A stretch of 62,083 nucleotides of DNA from RGDT01 sp964630925 (GTDB taxonomy: Bacteria > Planctomycetota > Planctomycetia > Gemmatales > Gemmataceae). Of the stretch, positions 34,792 to 43,664 are shown piece after piece. Below the pieces are notes generated by a model. That model was not told the origin of the DNA. It saw nothing but the letters and a program-made list of their open reading frames with translations, and did not search any database. The stretch's first letter is position 1. Each line of letters opens with the position of its first letter. The position numbers and the translations under genes were made by a program. The stretch covers positions 1 to 62,083 of the forward strand of contig CAZVZK010000054.1 in the NCBI GenBank assembly GCA_964630925.1. The letters are read 5' to 3'.

Positions 34792-35302
34792 CACCTTCGC
34801 CTCGGTGTATGAGAGCTGCCCCGGCGCCACCGGCGCCCCGCCGGTGGCGCCGCGCCTCTTCTTTCGCTCAGCCGGCTGCCGGCATGCCCCGATGTTGGCA
34901 TCGTAGCCCCCTCGCCCCCGCTTCGCAATCTCCTTTCCCACCGCCTCCCCGGCGTCGGCCCGTTCTCCTCGCACGTCTCCCTCATCCCACCGCTCCGCCG
35001 TGTGACGCCCTGTCTTTGGATCCAAGAGCGACGGAATGCGTGCCGGGCCGCGTGCCGCCCCCCGGCACACCGGTAGCCCACCGGGCCGGGCTCGGACGCC
35101 AGCGAGTGCACGCAGCACGCCTGTGCGGGGGCGGCCGCCTCCGCACAGGCGCCGTCCTGGCCGGTCAGCAGGCCCTCGATCCGCCGCAGTGTCCGCTTCC
35201 TCATCAGCCGCCGTCCCCTCTTGTCGCCCTCGGCCGTCGCCCGGCGTCTGGTCCGCCTTTCGCCTCAGGGCCAGCGCCGCTCACGCTCCATCACCCCTCT
35301 CG
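34792..35302. other. 511-bp gap with a leader hairpin and one doubtful ORF
   Basis: No gene I would call lies here. A perfect 12-bp stem (34823-34834 with 34840-34851, 5-nt loop) sits ~32 nt upstream of the cytochrome start. A minus-strand frame 35204-34791 could encode 137 aa beginning MRKRTLRRIEGLLTGQDG and has a GAGGGG 10 nt upstream; only its first ~60 codons look coding and the rest is Arg/Gly-rich, so it is either a degraded gene or chance. Confidence 0.5.
34823..34851 (-). promoter_or_regulatory. 5'-leader hairpin of the multiheme cytochrome gene
   Basis: Perfect 12-bp inverted repeat GGCGCCACCGGC / GCCGGTGGCGCC with a 5-nt loop, starting 32 nt before the ATG of the minus-strand cytochrome gene. 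It could be an attenuator, mRNA stabiliser or terminator of read-through from upstream. No U-run follows. Confidence 0.45.
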
Positions 35303-36190
35303 CTACGACGTCCTACCTCTTTGCTTCGTCGCCTTCGCGGCGGCGTTCCCCTGCAGCGTACGCAACGCCCCCTGCACGGCCGCGGCGATGCCCTTGCACT
35401 CCTGCTGCACCGACACGCCCAGCGACGACAGCACCTGCCGGTCCTTGAGCAGCATCTCGAGCTGTTCCGCGAATCGGGCCATCCCGTCGTAAGGCGCCCG
35501 CGTCTTGAGGTAGGCGTTGACGACCTCCTCGAGCTGCTTCCTCTCCGGCGTGCCCGCAGCCCAGGTGGCGCGGCCGATGAAGTCCCTCGCCTTCGGCAGG
35601 GCGGTGTGGAGACGCGCCTTCGCCTTGGTCCACGCGGCCACGTCCGACCCCAGGGCGTGTAACTTCTCCTCCGTGCTCAGCGTCCTGCTCGCCGCGGCCT
35701 CCATCTCCGCCCGCAGCGACTCCATGCTCATCCGCAGCATGTCCACGCTCGCCTCCACGGCCAGGATGGCGTTCCAACGCGCCTCCAACGCCTGCCATTT
35801 CGCCTTGAGCGCGTCGTCTTCGGCCTCGGGCACGGGGGCCACCTCGGGCGGGACGGCGGGGGGCGTCGCCCGCAGGCTGACGGCCAGGGTCAGATGGGTG
35901 AAACCCGCGGGGGGCGGCGCCAGCGGCCGCCCCAGATCGGACACGCCTGGATCGGCGCTGCCTCCGTGGCACCACGATTCCACGTCCGCCGCCGCCACGC
36001 CGACGGCCTTGAGCAGGCCCTCCGCCGTCAGCCGGTGCCCCACGCCGGGGATGTCGAAGCTCTCCCGCGGGATCCGCAACGCCAGCGCGAAGGGCTCGCC
36101 CTCCGGCTTGAACCACACCTCCGCGATGACCTCCCCGCGCAACTTCAGTGCCGCCCACTGCGTCGAGGCGGGCTGTTGAGAAAAGTTCAC
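35303..36190 (-). CDS. Hypothetical protein with long coiled-coil region
   Basis: 295 aa starting at GTG 36190, with GGGAGGTG 4-6 nt upstream; longer forms (from 36298) are poorer. The N-terminal ~100 residues contain strands (LKLRGEVIAEVWFKPEGEPF, ALALRIPRESFDIP) and a short LTAEGLLKAVG helix. From ~120 it is mostly helical with heptad-like pattern (LKAKWQALEARWNAILAVEA, LRMSMESLRAEMEAAAS, LLKDRQVLSSLGVSV). There is no signal peptide or membrane helix. I do not recognise a family. It lies 121 bp after the start of nothing else on this strand and is separate from the TolC-like gene, whose stop is at 36312 and which is transcribed first. Confidence 0.65.
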   Translation of the reverse strand: MNFSQQPASTQWAALKLRGEVIAEVWFKPEGEPFALALRIPRESFDIPGVGHRLTAEGLLKAVGVAAADVESWCHGGSADPGVSDLGRPLAPPPAGFTHLTLAVSLRATPPAVPPEVAPVPEAEDDALKAKWQALEARWNAILAVEASVDMLRMSMESLRAEMEAAASRTLSTEEKLHALGSDVAAWTKAKARLHTALPKARDFIGRATWAAGTPERKQLEEVVNAYLKTRAPYDGMARFAEQLEMLLKDRQVLSSLGVSVQQECKGIAAAVQGALRTLQGNAAAKATKQRGRTS

Positions 36191-36311
36191 CGCGCACCTC
36201 CCGCCGTGCCCGTGGCCGCGCCGCTCGCCTCCCATTGTAACGCCGGCCCGGCAGGGGGGATAGGCGGGGCTCGGCCGCGGACGCGGACGCCGCCACACAC
36301 AAGACGGGCCG

Positions 36312-37880
36312 TCAGGGCGTCGGCGGCGTCGCCGCCTCCAGCGCCGCGCCGGTCTGCCCGAGGGCGATCAGCAGGCGGAGCCGCGCCCGGTCGTAGTCGG
36401 TCAGGGCGTCGGCGTAGACGGCCAGGACGTCGCTCAGCCGCCGCGTCGAGTCCAGCACCTCCAGCGGCAGGCCCTGCCCGCCCTTGATGCGGATGAAGTT
36501 CAGACGCAGCGAGCGGTACACCGCGCCCGTCGGCTGATCCCTGTCGTCGAACAGCCCGGCCCGGCACACCTGCACGCGCTGCCGGCCGCGGCGGATCTGC
36601 TCCGCCGTCTGCACCACCTGGCTGACCACGAGGTCCTGGATCTGCATCTGCTGCACGCGGAACTGATCGACCGCCAGCCGCCCGTCCTTGATGGCCGCGA
36701 TGTTCCCCACACCCAGGCCGTCGAGACGCCATTGCAGGCCGATGTCGATGTCCAGGCGGCTCTTGAAGTCGGCGATCACCCCGGAGTTCCCGAGGATGTT
36801 GGCCCCGGCGGCGGTACGCCCCACCACGGCCGGCCCCCCGCCGAACGCCCCCGAGGCGAGGTTCGCGATGACCGTCGGCACCAGCGGACGCCACTTCGCG
36901 GCGCGGTAACGCGCCACCGCCGCCTCCAGCAGGTTGGCGTTCTCCGCCAGCTCGGGCCGGCCCCGCAGCGCCTCGGCCACCAGGACCTCCACGGGCAGGC
37001 CCTGCCAGTGGTGCCCCGGCACGGGGATGGGCCAGCGGAAGTCGTCCGCCGGCAGCAGCATCAGCGAGGCGTCGAGGTGCAGGAGCCGCGACAGCTCCGA
37101 GGCGGCGACACGCACCGCCTCCAGCGCGGCGATGCGCTCCGCCGTGCGGCGGACCACGTCGGCCTCGACGCGCGTCTGGTCGGACGGCAGCGCCGTCCCC
37201 GCCTTGACGAACGCCGTGATGAGCGGCAGCAGGCCCTTGCTCTTGCCGCGCAGCTCGCTCTCCTCCTCCGACGTGAGGAAGTCCAGCGTCTCGTCCAGCC
37301 GGGCGAGCTGGCGGCGGGCGCGCAGGGCGGTGAAGTAGGCCTCGGCCACGCGCAGGAGCGTGTCGTTCTCGACGCGGGCCTGCCCGAAGCGGGCGGCCAG
37401 CAGGAGGCGGTTGGCCTCCGGCAGGGCGAAGATGGCGTCGGAGATGCTGAAGGACAGGGCCGAATTGAGGCCGGTGAAGAGCGAGTCGCGGTTGACGATG
37501 GAGATGTTGCCGAGGGTGTTCTGGATGGCCCCGTCGTGCATCGTGTACAGGGCGCCGACGCCGATATTCGGCAGGTAGCGTGAGGCGGCGCGGTAGACGC
37601 CCACCCGCGCCCGCTCGACGGCGAGGCGGGCCTGGGCCACGTCGAGGTTGGCGACGACGGCGAGGCGGAGGACGTCGGTGAGCGTCACGGGGACGGCGTC
37701 GTCCAGCCCCTCGGGGAACCAGCGCGGGGCGATATCCGGCCCGTCCGGCACGGCGTCCTTCTTGTCGGCCTTGGGCGGAGGGAGATCACCAGGGGCCAGG
37801 GGGCGGGGCGCCTGGCCGGCGGCGACGGCCAGCACGGCGAGGAGGAGGGCGCCCGCCAGCGCGAGTGTACGAACGGGCAT
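36312..37880 (-). CDS. TolC-family outer-membrane efflux-type protein
   Basis: 522 aa with signal peptide MPVRTLALAGALLLAVLAVAAG. The duplicated TolC/OEP pattern is present: VTLTDVLRLAVVANLDVAQARLAV..ASRYLPNIGVG in the first half, and LVAEALRGRPELAENANLLEAAVARYRAAKWRPLVPTV in the second, each followed by long alpha-barrel helices. Such proteins form the outer-membrane channel of type I secretion or RND/ABC efflux. No periplasmic adaptor or inner pump is adjacent, so partners must lie elsewhere. GGAGGAGG lies 5 nt before the ATG. Its second half has a small loop of atypical Gly-rich sequence (GAFGGGPAVVGRTAAGANIL). Confidence 0.88.
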   Translation of the reverse strand: MPVRTLALAGALLLAVLAVAAGQAPRPLAPGDLPPPKADKKDAVPDGPDIAPRWFPEGLDDAVPVTLTDVLRLAVVANLDVAQARLAVERARVGVYRAASRYLPNIGVGALYTMHDGAIQNTLGNISIVNRDSLFTGLNSALSFSISDAIFALPEANRLLLAARFGQARVENDTLLRVAEAYFTALRARRQLARLDETLDFLTSEEESELRGKSKGLLPLITAFVKAGTALPSDQTRVEADVVRRTAERIAALEAVRVAASELSRLLHLDASLMLLPADDFRWPIPVPGHHWQGLPVEVLVAEALRGRPELAENANLLEAAVARYRAAKWRPLVPTVIANLASGAFGGGPAVVGRTAAGANILGNSGVIADFKSRLDIDIGLQWRLDGLGVGNIAAIKDGRLAVDQFRVQQMQIQDLVVSQVVQTAEQIRRGRQRVQVCRAGLFDDRDQPTGAVYRSLRLNFIRIKGGQGLPLEVLDSTRRLSDVLAVYADALTDYDRARLRLLIALGQTGAALEAATPPTP

Positions 37881-38046
37881 GCGTCCCTCCTCCGGGCGGG
37901 GGCGTGAAATCGGCGCGCGGCCTGTCGGTTGATCGGGGCGGTCATACCAAATGCCTCGGACGATGCAAGCTCACCTGCGCGATGGCCGGACGCGGGGCGG
38001 ATCGCTCGGTACAATCCACCCCGCCCCTCCAAGACGGGAGAATCCG

Positions 38047-39144
38047 ATGAACACGAGTGCGGAACACACGCCCACCACCGGACAGGGAGGCCGGAAGGCC
38101 GCCGCCGCGCTCGGCGCCGTCCTGTTCATCGCCGCGGCGCTGTCCCTGTCGCAGCCGCCGACCACCGCGGCCGACGCCGACGGCCCGAAAGACAAGAAGG
38201 ACTCTTCCCCCGCCGCCCGCGCCGCCGAGGCGGCCAAGGTGTTCCTCGCCACCCTGGACGAGTCGCAGCGTGAGAAGGCCGTGTTCGAGTTCGGCAGCGA
38301 CAAGAAACGCATCTGGTCCAACCTCCCCGTCACCTTCGTGAAACGCAACGGCGTGCGGCTCGGCGACCTCAAGAAGGGGCAGCGCGACAAGGCCATGGCC
38401 CTGGTCGCCGCCGTCCTCAGCAAGGACGGCTATCAGAAGGTCATCGACATCATGGACGGCGACGAGAAGTTGACCGAGAAGGGCGGCAAGGGCAAGGGCG
38501 GCAAGGGGCCGATGTTCGGGAAGGATCAGTACTACCTCGCCGTCTTCGGCACGCCCTCGGAGGCGAAGCCGTGGATGGTGCAGTTCGGCGGGCACCACCT
38601 CGGCGTCAACGTCACCGTCGTCGGCAAGAACTTCGTCCTCAGCCCGACGCACACGGCGGCGCAGCCCGGTGCGTTCAAGCGCGGCGACGTGGAGGTCCGG
38701 CCCCTTGGTAAGGAGATCGACGCCGCCCACAAGCTGCTCGCCTCACTGAACGAGAAGCAGCGGGCTCAGGCGGTGGTCGGCGAGCGGCCTCAGGGGGAGC
38801 TGCTGCTGGGGCCGGGGCGGGAGGGCAGGAAGGTCGAGCCGAAGGGGATCAAGGGGTCGGCGCTGACGAAGGAGCAGCAGACGCTGCTGCTGGACGTGAT
38901 CGGCGTGTGGGTGAACATCGGCGAGCCGGCGTCGGCGGCGGCGTGGATGGCGGCGATCAAGGGGAAGATCGGCGACACCTCGTTCGCGTGGAGCGGCCCG
39001 ACGGAGAAGGGGAAGGCGGCCTCATTCCGGGTGTACGGCCCGGCGGTGGTGATCGAGTACGCCCCGCAGGGCGGGACGGACCACATCCACGCGATGATCC
39101 GCAACCCGGAGGACGACTACGGGGCCGCGTCGGCGAAGAAGTGA
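38047..39144 (+). CDS. Secreted DUF3500 family protein
   Basis: 365 aa from ATG 38047 (GGGAGA upstream). N-terminal membrane/signal segment (KAAAALGAVLFIAAALSLSQ) then the DUF3500 pattern: AAEAAKVFLATLDESQREKAVFEF, WSNLPV, DLKKGQRDKAMALVAAVLSKDGYQKV, YYLAVFGTPSEAKPWMVQFGGHHLGVNVTVVG, repeated motif LLASLNEKQRAQAVVGERP and a final VVIEYAPQGGTDHIHAMIRN. DUF3500 has no assigned biochemistry that I know of; the conserved QFGGHHLG histidines suggest a metal or active site. A Gly/Lys low-complexity run (KGGKGKGGKGPMFG) interrupts it. Stands alone. Confidence 0.88.
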   Translation: MNTSAEHTPTTGQGGRKAAAALGAVLFIAAALSLSQPPTTAADADGPKDKKDSSPAARAAEAAKVFLATLDESQREKAVFEFGSDKKRIWSNLPVTFVKRNGVRLGDLKKGQRDKAMALVAAVLSKDGYQKVIDIMDGDEKLTEKGGKGKGGKGPMFGKDQYYLAVFGTPSEAKPWMVQFGGHHLGVNVTVVGKNFVLSPTHTAAQPGAFKRGDVEVRPLGKEIDAAHKLLASLNEKQRAQAVVGERPQGELLLGPGREGRKVEPKGIKGSALTKEQQTLLLDVIGVWVNIGEPASAAAWMAAIKGKIGDTSFAWSGPTEKGKAASFRVYGPAVVIEYAPQGGTDHIHAMIRNPEDDYGAASAKK

Positions 39145-39150
39145 CGGCGG

Positions 39151-39801
39151 TTATCGACCCGGCCCGAGGAGGACGGCGACCTGTTCGAGACGCTCCTCGT
39201 GGGCCAACTGATGCATGTAGCATTCGAGGATGACCGGTGTTCCGGCCCGGAGGCGGTCGCGCGCCCACTCGATGCCCCAGTCCGAAGGGTCGATCTTCGC
39301 GTGTGTGTCGCGGTGCTCGTGGCTCGTGGAGACGTGGACCTCGGCCACGCGCTGGTAATCCATGAGCCGCTTCAACACCGACACCGGCAGGACGCCGTGG
39401 TGCCGCTGGATGTCGAGATGGGCGACATCGACGGCCAGCCAGCGGCCCTCGTCCATCGCGGCGGCGAGCTGGTCGCCGTTCGACAGGGCGGCGTAGCCGG
39501 GGTACATGGTCTCCATCACCACGCCGTCCGGCGCCCGCCAGCCGTCGGGCACGTTCCGTCCCAGCGGCGGGTGGACGCTGTCGCCGTGCCAGACGAGGGC
39601 GGGGCCGTCCCACACCGGCGTGCGCAGGGCCTTGTGCGTGAAGCCGTGATGGGTGCGGAGTGGGCACCCGGCCTCGATGGGGCCGGGGGCGCAGCCGGGG
39701 GTCAGTTGCAGGCCGACCCGCCCCGGCGCGAGGGCGAGGAGCGTCGCGGCGGCGTCGCCCATCCGCCGGCCCTGGAAACAGCTCAGTGCGAGGAACAGCA
39801 T
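39151..39801 (-). CDS. Hypothetical protein, possible sugar-phosphate-isomerase-like barrel
   Basis: 216 aa from ATG 39801, with GGGAGG 8 nt upstream, placed 17 bp after the TIGR02996-LRR gene. Patches look like half of a xylose-isomerase-type barrel: LALAPGRVGLQLTPG, a GVVMETMYP strand, AMDEGRWLAVDVAHLDIQ with Asp-x-x-His, VAEVHVSTSHEHRDTHAKI with several His, and GTPVILECYMHQLAHEERL. These acidic and His residues at strand ends are consistent with a metal-dependent isomerase/epimerase fold, but the protein is shorter than usual (250-300 aa). Function is not claimed. Confidence 0.6.
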   Translation of the reverse strand: MLFLALSCFQGRRMGDAAATLLALAPGRVGLQLTPGCAPGPIEAGCPLRTHHGFTHKALRTPVWDGPALVWHGDSVHPPLGRNVPDGWRAPDGVVMETMYPGYAALSNGDQLAAAMDEGRWLAVDVAHLDIQRHHGVLPVSVLKRLMDYQRVAEVHVSTSHEHRDTHAKIDPSDWGIEWARDRLRAGTPVILECYMHQLAHEERLEQVAVLLGPGR

Positions 39802-39818
39802 CGCGGCAACCTCCCCTC

Positions 39819-40946
39819 TCAGCCCCACTCGGGCCGGACGCCGTCGAGGTACGGGCGGAGCATCGGCAGGATCTCGTGGCCGCCGTGGCGGTAGAACAGG
39901 ACGGCGGGGGAGTAGCTGTCGCTGAGCGAGCTGGTGTCCTGGGTGCCGCCCTCGGGGGCGAAGGCGGCCCAGAGGGGGATGGCGCCGTTGTTGTCGTCCC
40001 ACCGGGTGCCGGTGTCGTAGAGGCTGACGGCCGAGCTGGGGCGTTCGTAGTACTCCGAGGCGAGGCGCGTGTTGGGGATGTTGCGGTCGGGCACGCCCTC
40101 CTCCTGCTCCCAGCCCACGCCCTTTAGGGTGGGCGTGTCCAATTCGCTGACGATCAGCGATGCGTGGACGGCGTCGTCGGCCTCGTCGGCCCAGTACTGC
40201 GCGACACACAGCATGGCCGACCGCAGATGCTTGTGGTCGGCGAAGTACCGCGAGACGACGGGGAGCAGGTCCTCGCGGATGAACCGCCGCCGGGCCACGT
40301 CGGCCTCGCCGGGGCTCATGCAGTAGCCCTCGGCACGCTCGCCGAAATCCAGGGTAGCCCAGAGGATGGAGCTCTCCCAGAGGGCCTCCCGTCCGGCGTC
40401 ACCGATGGCGTTGCCGAAGAGATAGGCCGTGTCGAGGCGCGGCAGGCCTGTTGCGCCGGCGAGGGCGGCGGCGCCCGCGTCCGAGATGCCGTTGTCGTTG
40501 AGGAGAAGCTTGCGGAGGGCGGGCAGGCGTGCCGTGCGGGCGAACGCGGACACGCCGGCATCGCCGAGGCCCAGCCCGGACAGGTCGAGCTCCGTCAGGG
40601 CCACTAGCCACGGCGAGGCGGCGGGGTCGAGCGTCCGCCCGCCGTCCCAGGAGGAGAGCCGGGCGCGGGCGATCAGGCCGCGCTCGAAGGAGACGCTTTC
40701 GACAGGCAGCCCGCACGCCTCGATCCAGCCACGGCGGCCGGCGTCGAGCAGCTCGCGCTCGCGCCGGCGGAGGGCGTCGCGGCGGCCGGGGGCGAGCTTC
40801 GGGGATGCCAGCTCGCACTGGACGCGGAGCAGCTCCGCCCGTGGGAGGTCGTTGTTCTCCTCGAGCCAGTCGCTGAAGACGAGGCGTCGGGCGTCGTCAT
40901 CGGGGCTCTCGGCTATCGCCAGCAGGAAGGCATCGCGTTCGGTCAT
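39819..40946 (-). CDS. TIGR02996 domain + leucine-rich repeat protein
   Basis: 375 aa from ATG 40946 (AGGTGG just upstream). Residues 1-50 (ERDAFLLAIAESPDDDARRLVFSDWLEENN) are the TIGR02996 companion domain, second copy in the window. Then comes a short LRR array: WLVALTELDLSGLGLGDAGV, LPALRKLLLNDNGISDAGAA, LPRLDTAYLFGNAIGDAGRE (about three repeats). The C-terminal ~180 residues are unrelated to LRR, contain aromatic-rich segments (SYSPAVLFYRHGGHEILPML) and have no family I recognise. Planctomycete TIGR02996-LRR proteins usually have more repeats, so the C-terminal region is the distinctive part. Confidence 0.82.
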   Translation of the reverse strand: MTERDAFLLAIAESPDDDARRLVFSDWLEENNDLPRAELLRVQCELASPKLAPGRRDALRRRERELLDAGRRGWIEACGLPVESVSFERGLIARARLSSWDGGRTLDPAASPWLVALTELDLSGLGLGDAGVSAFARTARLPALRKLLLNDNGISDAGAAALAGATGLPRLDTAYLFGNAIGDAGREALWESSILWATLDFGERAEGYCMSPGEADVARRRFIREDLLPVVSRYFADHKHLRSAMLCVAQYWADEADDAVHASLIVSELDTPTLKGVGWEQEEGVPDRNIPNTRLASEYYERPSSAVSLYDTGTRWDDNNGAIPLWAAFAPEGGTQDTSSLSDSYSPAVLFYRHGGHEILPMLRPYLDGVRPEWG

Positions 40947-41247
40947 CGTCCACCTGATACCGGGCCTGCCCGCCATTGTACCGACGCGCTGCCCGACGGT
41001 AGGATCTTCAGCCCGGCCGGCCGCCGCCTCGTCCCCACACGCGGCGTGCTCACGTCGGCCTCGACGCTCGGCTGGGCGAAGGAGTCCTGCGGCAGGGCAC
41101 GGTTCAGGCCGGCGGCGGGATCAGCCGTGGTGGAACGAAGACCACTGGCGGCGGAGGCTGAGCGGCGGGTGGAAGTGGTCTTGTAGTGGCATCGGGGAGG
41201 CCCCTCGGGCTCAGGGCCATTCTACCGATGGTGAACCTGACAGGCCG
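40947..41247. other. Gap holding a DUF4058-like pseudogene
   Basis: The 301 bp between the TIGR02996-LRR start and the YgiQ stop are largely occupied by the remnant at 40980-41192. The remaining 50 bp next to the YgiQ stop show nothing clear. Confidence 0.6.
40980..41192 (-). pseudogene. N-terminal remnant of a DUF4058-like planctomycete protein
   Basis: From ATG 41192 the minus strand reads MPLQDHFHPPLSLRRQWSSF, HHG and then a stop (41121). In a shifted frame it continues AAGLNRALPQDSFAQPSVEA, DVSTPRVG. Together these match the opening I know from Gemmata-type DUF4058-like proteins (MPL-DHFHPPL--RR-W-SFH, then LNR-LP--F-A-P-V--DV). The stop plus frameshift and the loss of everything after ~60 residues mark a pseudogene. 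Family assignment is from memory of the pattern, not a search. Confidence 0.68.
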
Positions 41248-43260
41248 TCAGCCTCTCCGCCGGTCCTGTCTCCCCGCCGACTTCCGGCCCGGCCGGTATC
41301 CCTTCTTCTTCCCAGGCTTCTTCCCAGGCGTAGGCACCGCATGGTAGTGGTCGCCCTTCAGCCCCTCGTTCGCCCTCTCCTGCCGCGCCTCAATGGCCTC
41401 GCGTGGCGCGTTCGCCGGGATCAGGCAGTCGCAGCCGCCGCCGATCAGGTCCGCCCGCCCCGCGTCGATCAGGGCTCTCCTCACCTCGAAGTAGTTCTCC
41501 GGCTTGAAGAACTGCAACAGCGCCCGCTGCGTCTTGCGGTCCTTCAACTGCCGGGCGATGTACACCTCATCGCCCGTGAACGGGTCGATGCCGGTGTAGT
41601 ACATGCACGTCGCGATGTCGAACGGCGCCGGGATGAAGTCCTGCACCTGGTCGGGGCGATAGCCGTTGCGCTTCAGGAACAGGGCCAGGCCGATCATCGC
41701 GTGGACGTCGCTGCCGGGGTGGCTGGCGATGTAGTACGGCACGATGTATTGCCGCGGCTTCCCCGCCTTCTGCGACGCCTTCTTGAACTCCTTCGCGAAG
41801 CCCTCGAAGTTGTTATTCTCCGGCTTCTTCATCAGCCCCAGCACCACCGAATCGGTATGCTCCGGGGCCACCTTCAGGTGCCCGCCGACGTGGTGGGCCG
41901 ACAGCTCCTCCAGGTACCGCGGCGAGAGCTGGGCCAGGTCCATCCGCACGCCCGACGCCACCAGCACGTTCTTGATGCCCGGCTCCGTGCGTGCCTTGCG
42001 CATCAGGTCGATCAGCGGCCCGTGGTCGGTGCCGAGCAGCTTGCAGATCGTCGGGTGGACGCACGAGAGGCGTTTGCACCGCGCCTCGACCTCGGGGCGG
42101 GTGCAGACCATCTTGTACATGTTGGCCGTCGGCCCGCCGATGTCGCTGACGGTGCCCTTGAACTCCGGGTCCTCCGCCATCTTGCGGACCTCGCGCAGCA
42201 CGCTCTCCTCCGAGCGTGACTGGATGATCCGCCCCTGGTGGGCCGTGATTGAGCAGAACGTGCAGCCGCCGAAGCAGCCACGCATGATCGTCACGGAGTC
42301 CTTGATCATCTCGTGGGCCGGCACCGCCTCGCGGTACGACGGGTGCGGCCTGCGGGTGTAGGGCAGGTCGTACACCCGGTCCATGGCGGCCTCGTCCAGC
42401 GGCAAAGTCGGCGGGTTGACCACGACGGCCTCGCGCCCGTGGTACTGGATCAGCGTCTTCGCGTTGTGCGGGTTCGTGTTGATGTGGATGACACGCGTCG
42501 CCTCGACGAACTTCTTCTTGTCCGTCGAGACCTCCTCGAACGACGGCAGGACGATGGCGCCCTCGGGGATGTTCCCCCGCAGCGCGTCGCTGTCGCGTGC
42601 CCCCAGCATGTAGGCCACGCCGCGCAGGTGGCGCAGCTCCTTGACGGACTTGCCGGCGGCCAGGCCCTTCGCGATGTCCACGATGAGCTGCTCGCCCATG
42701 CCGTAGGCGACGAGGTCGGCCTTGCAGTCGAGGAGGATGCTCTTGCGGACGGTGTCGGACCAGTAGTCGTAATGCGCCAGCCGCCGCAGCGACGCCTCGA
42801 CGCCGCCGGCGATCACCGGGACGCCCGGATACGCCTCCCGCGCCCGGTGGCAGTAGGGCAGGGTGGCGCGGTCGGGGCGCAGGCCGATCTTGCCGCCGGG
42901 CGAATAGGCGTCGTCGTTGCGCACCTTCTTGTTGGCGGTGTAATGATTGATCATCGAGTCCATGTTCCCCGCCGAGACGGCGAAGAACAGGCGTGGGCGG
43001 CCGAAGGTGCGCCAGGCGTCGGCGCTCTTCCAGTCGGGCTGCGACAGCATGCCGACGCGGAAGCCGGCGGCCTCCAGGGTGCGGGCCAGGATGGCCATCG
43101 CGAAGCTGGGGTGATCGACGTAGGCGTCTCCCGTGACGAAAACCACGTCCACGGCGTCCCAGCCGCGCGCCTTCATCTCGGCGGCGGTCATCGGGGCGAG
43201 GGGGGCGGCGTGCTTCTCGCCCCACAGCGGGAGCGACAGGCGGCGGTCATTCGCGGTCAT
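41248..43260 (-). CDS. YgiQ-family radical SAM protein (UPF0313)
   Basis: 670 aa from ATG 43260, the usual YgiQ length. N-terminal region (DVVFVTGDAYVDHPSFAMAILARTLE, LFFAVSAGNMDSMINHYTA, VIAGGVEASLRRLAHYDYWS) matches the UPF0313 domain; the radical SAM cluster is CFGGCTFC in TIMRGCFGGCTFCSITAHQG, followed by NVLVASGVRMDLAQ and VAPEHTDSVVLGLM. C-terminal DFIPAPFDIATCMYYTGIDP is also diagnostic. The tail is Lys/Gly-rich. Its substrate is not established. Probably cytoplasmic and stand-alone. Confidence 0.93.
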   Translation of the reverse strand: MTANDRRLSLPLWGEKHAAPLAPMTAAEMKARGWDAVDVVFVTGDAYVDHPSFAMAILARTLEAAGFRVGMLSQPDWKSADAWRTFGRPRLFFAVSAGNMDSMINHYTANKKVRNDDAYSPGGKIGLRPDRATLPYCHRAREAYPGVPVIAGGVEASLRRLAHYDYWSDTVRKSILLDCKADLVAYGMGEQLIVDIAKGLAAGKSVKELRHLRGVAYMLGARDSDALRGNIPEGAIVLPSFEEVSTDKKKFVEATRVIHINTNPHNAKTLIQYHGREAVVVNPPTLPLDEAAMDRVYDLPYTRRPHPSYREAVPAHEMIKDSVTIMRGCFGGCTFCSITAHQGRIIQSRSEESVLREVRKMAEDPEFKGTVSDIGGPTANMYKMVCTRPEVEARCKRLSCVHPTICKLLGTDHGPLIDLMRKARTEPGIKNVLVASGVRMDLAQLSPRYLEELSAHHVGGHLKVAPEHTDSVVLGLMKKPENNNFEGFAKEFKKASQKAGKPRQYIVPYYIASHPGSDVHAMIGLALFLKRNGYRPDQVQDFIPAPFDIATCMYYTGIDPFTGDEVYIARQLKDRKTQRALLQFFKPENYFEVRRALIDAGRADLIGGGCDCLIPANAPREAIEARQERANEGLKGDHYHAVPTPGKKPGKKKGYRPGRKSAGRQDRRRG

Positions 43261-43300
43261 GAGGACACCGGTGGAGGCACGGGAGGACGGTGATCCCTCA

Positions 43301-43639
43301 TTATAGCCGCAGCGGGTACTCCCCGATGGGGATGCGCAAGGAAGGGATCTCCTGGAGCCGCCGCCACCCCGCGGTGATGCGGGCCTCCTCGGCGGCCACG
43401 TACTCCGGATCGAGGCCGCCCTTGGCGAACGGCCCCGGGCACTCCACGGGGGGGAACGCGGGGTCGTTGATGTACTGGGCACGCTCGGGGTTGCAGCGGA
43501 TGTGCATCTCGGGCCGGCGCAGCAATTCCTCCTCGCGCACCTCGCCGAGGACGTAGGCGAGGTAGAGGTCGGAGTCGATGATCGCCTCCACCTCGCCGCC
43601 GCAGACATGGCAGATGTAGCCTTGATCGCAGCGGGCCAT
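43301..43639 (-). CDS. Small hypothetical protein with CxxC motif
   Basis: 112 aa from ATG 43639 (GGGGGTGA 4 nt upstream). N-terminus MARCDQGYICHVCGGEVEAI has three cysteines, two as a CxxC pair, followed by DSDLYLAYVLGEVREEELLR; a further Cys occurs in HIRCNPERAQYI and one in VECPGPF, together a possible zinc site of His/Cys type. The rest is helical. I do not recognise the family, but codon use and composition fit a real gene. It lies between the YgiQ and acyl-CoA dehydrogenase genes on the same strand. Confidence 0.65.
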   Translation of the reverse strand: MARCDQGYICHVCGGEVEAIIDSDLYLAYVLGEVREEELLRRPEMHIRCNPERAQYINDPAFPPVECPGPFAKGGLDPEYVAAEEARITAGWRRLQEIPSLRIPIGEYPLRL

Positions 43640-43664
43640 GATGTCACCCCCGGTGGGCGGACTC

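Noticed and set aside
34791..35204. A 137-codon minus-strand frame before the cytochrome gene
   Set aside because: Only the first part has coding-like composition and no family is recognised; left as doubtful in the gap entry rather than called as a gene.
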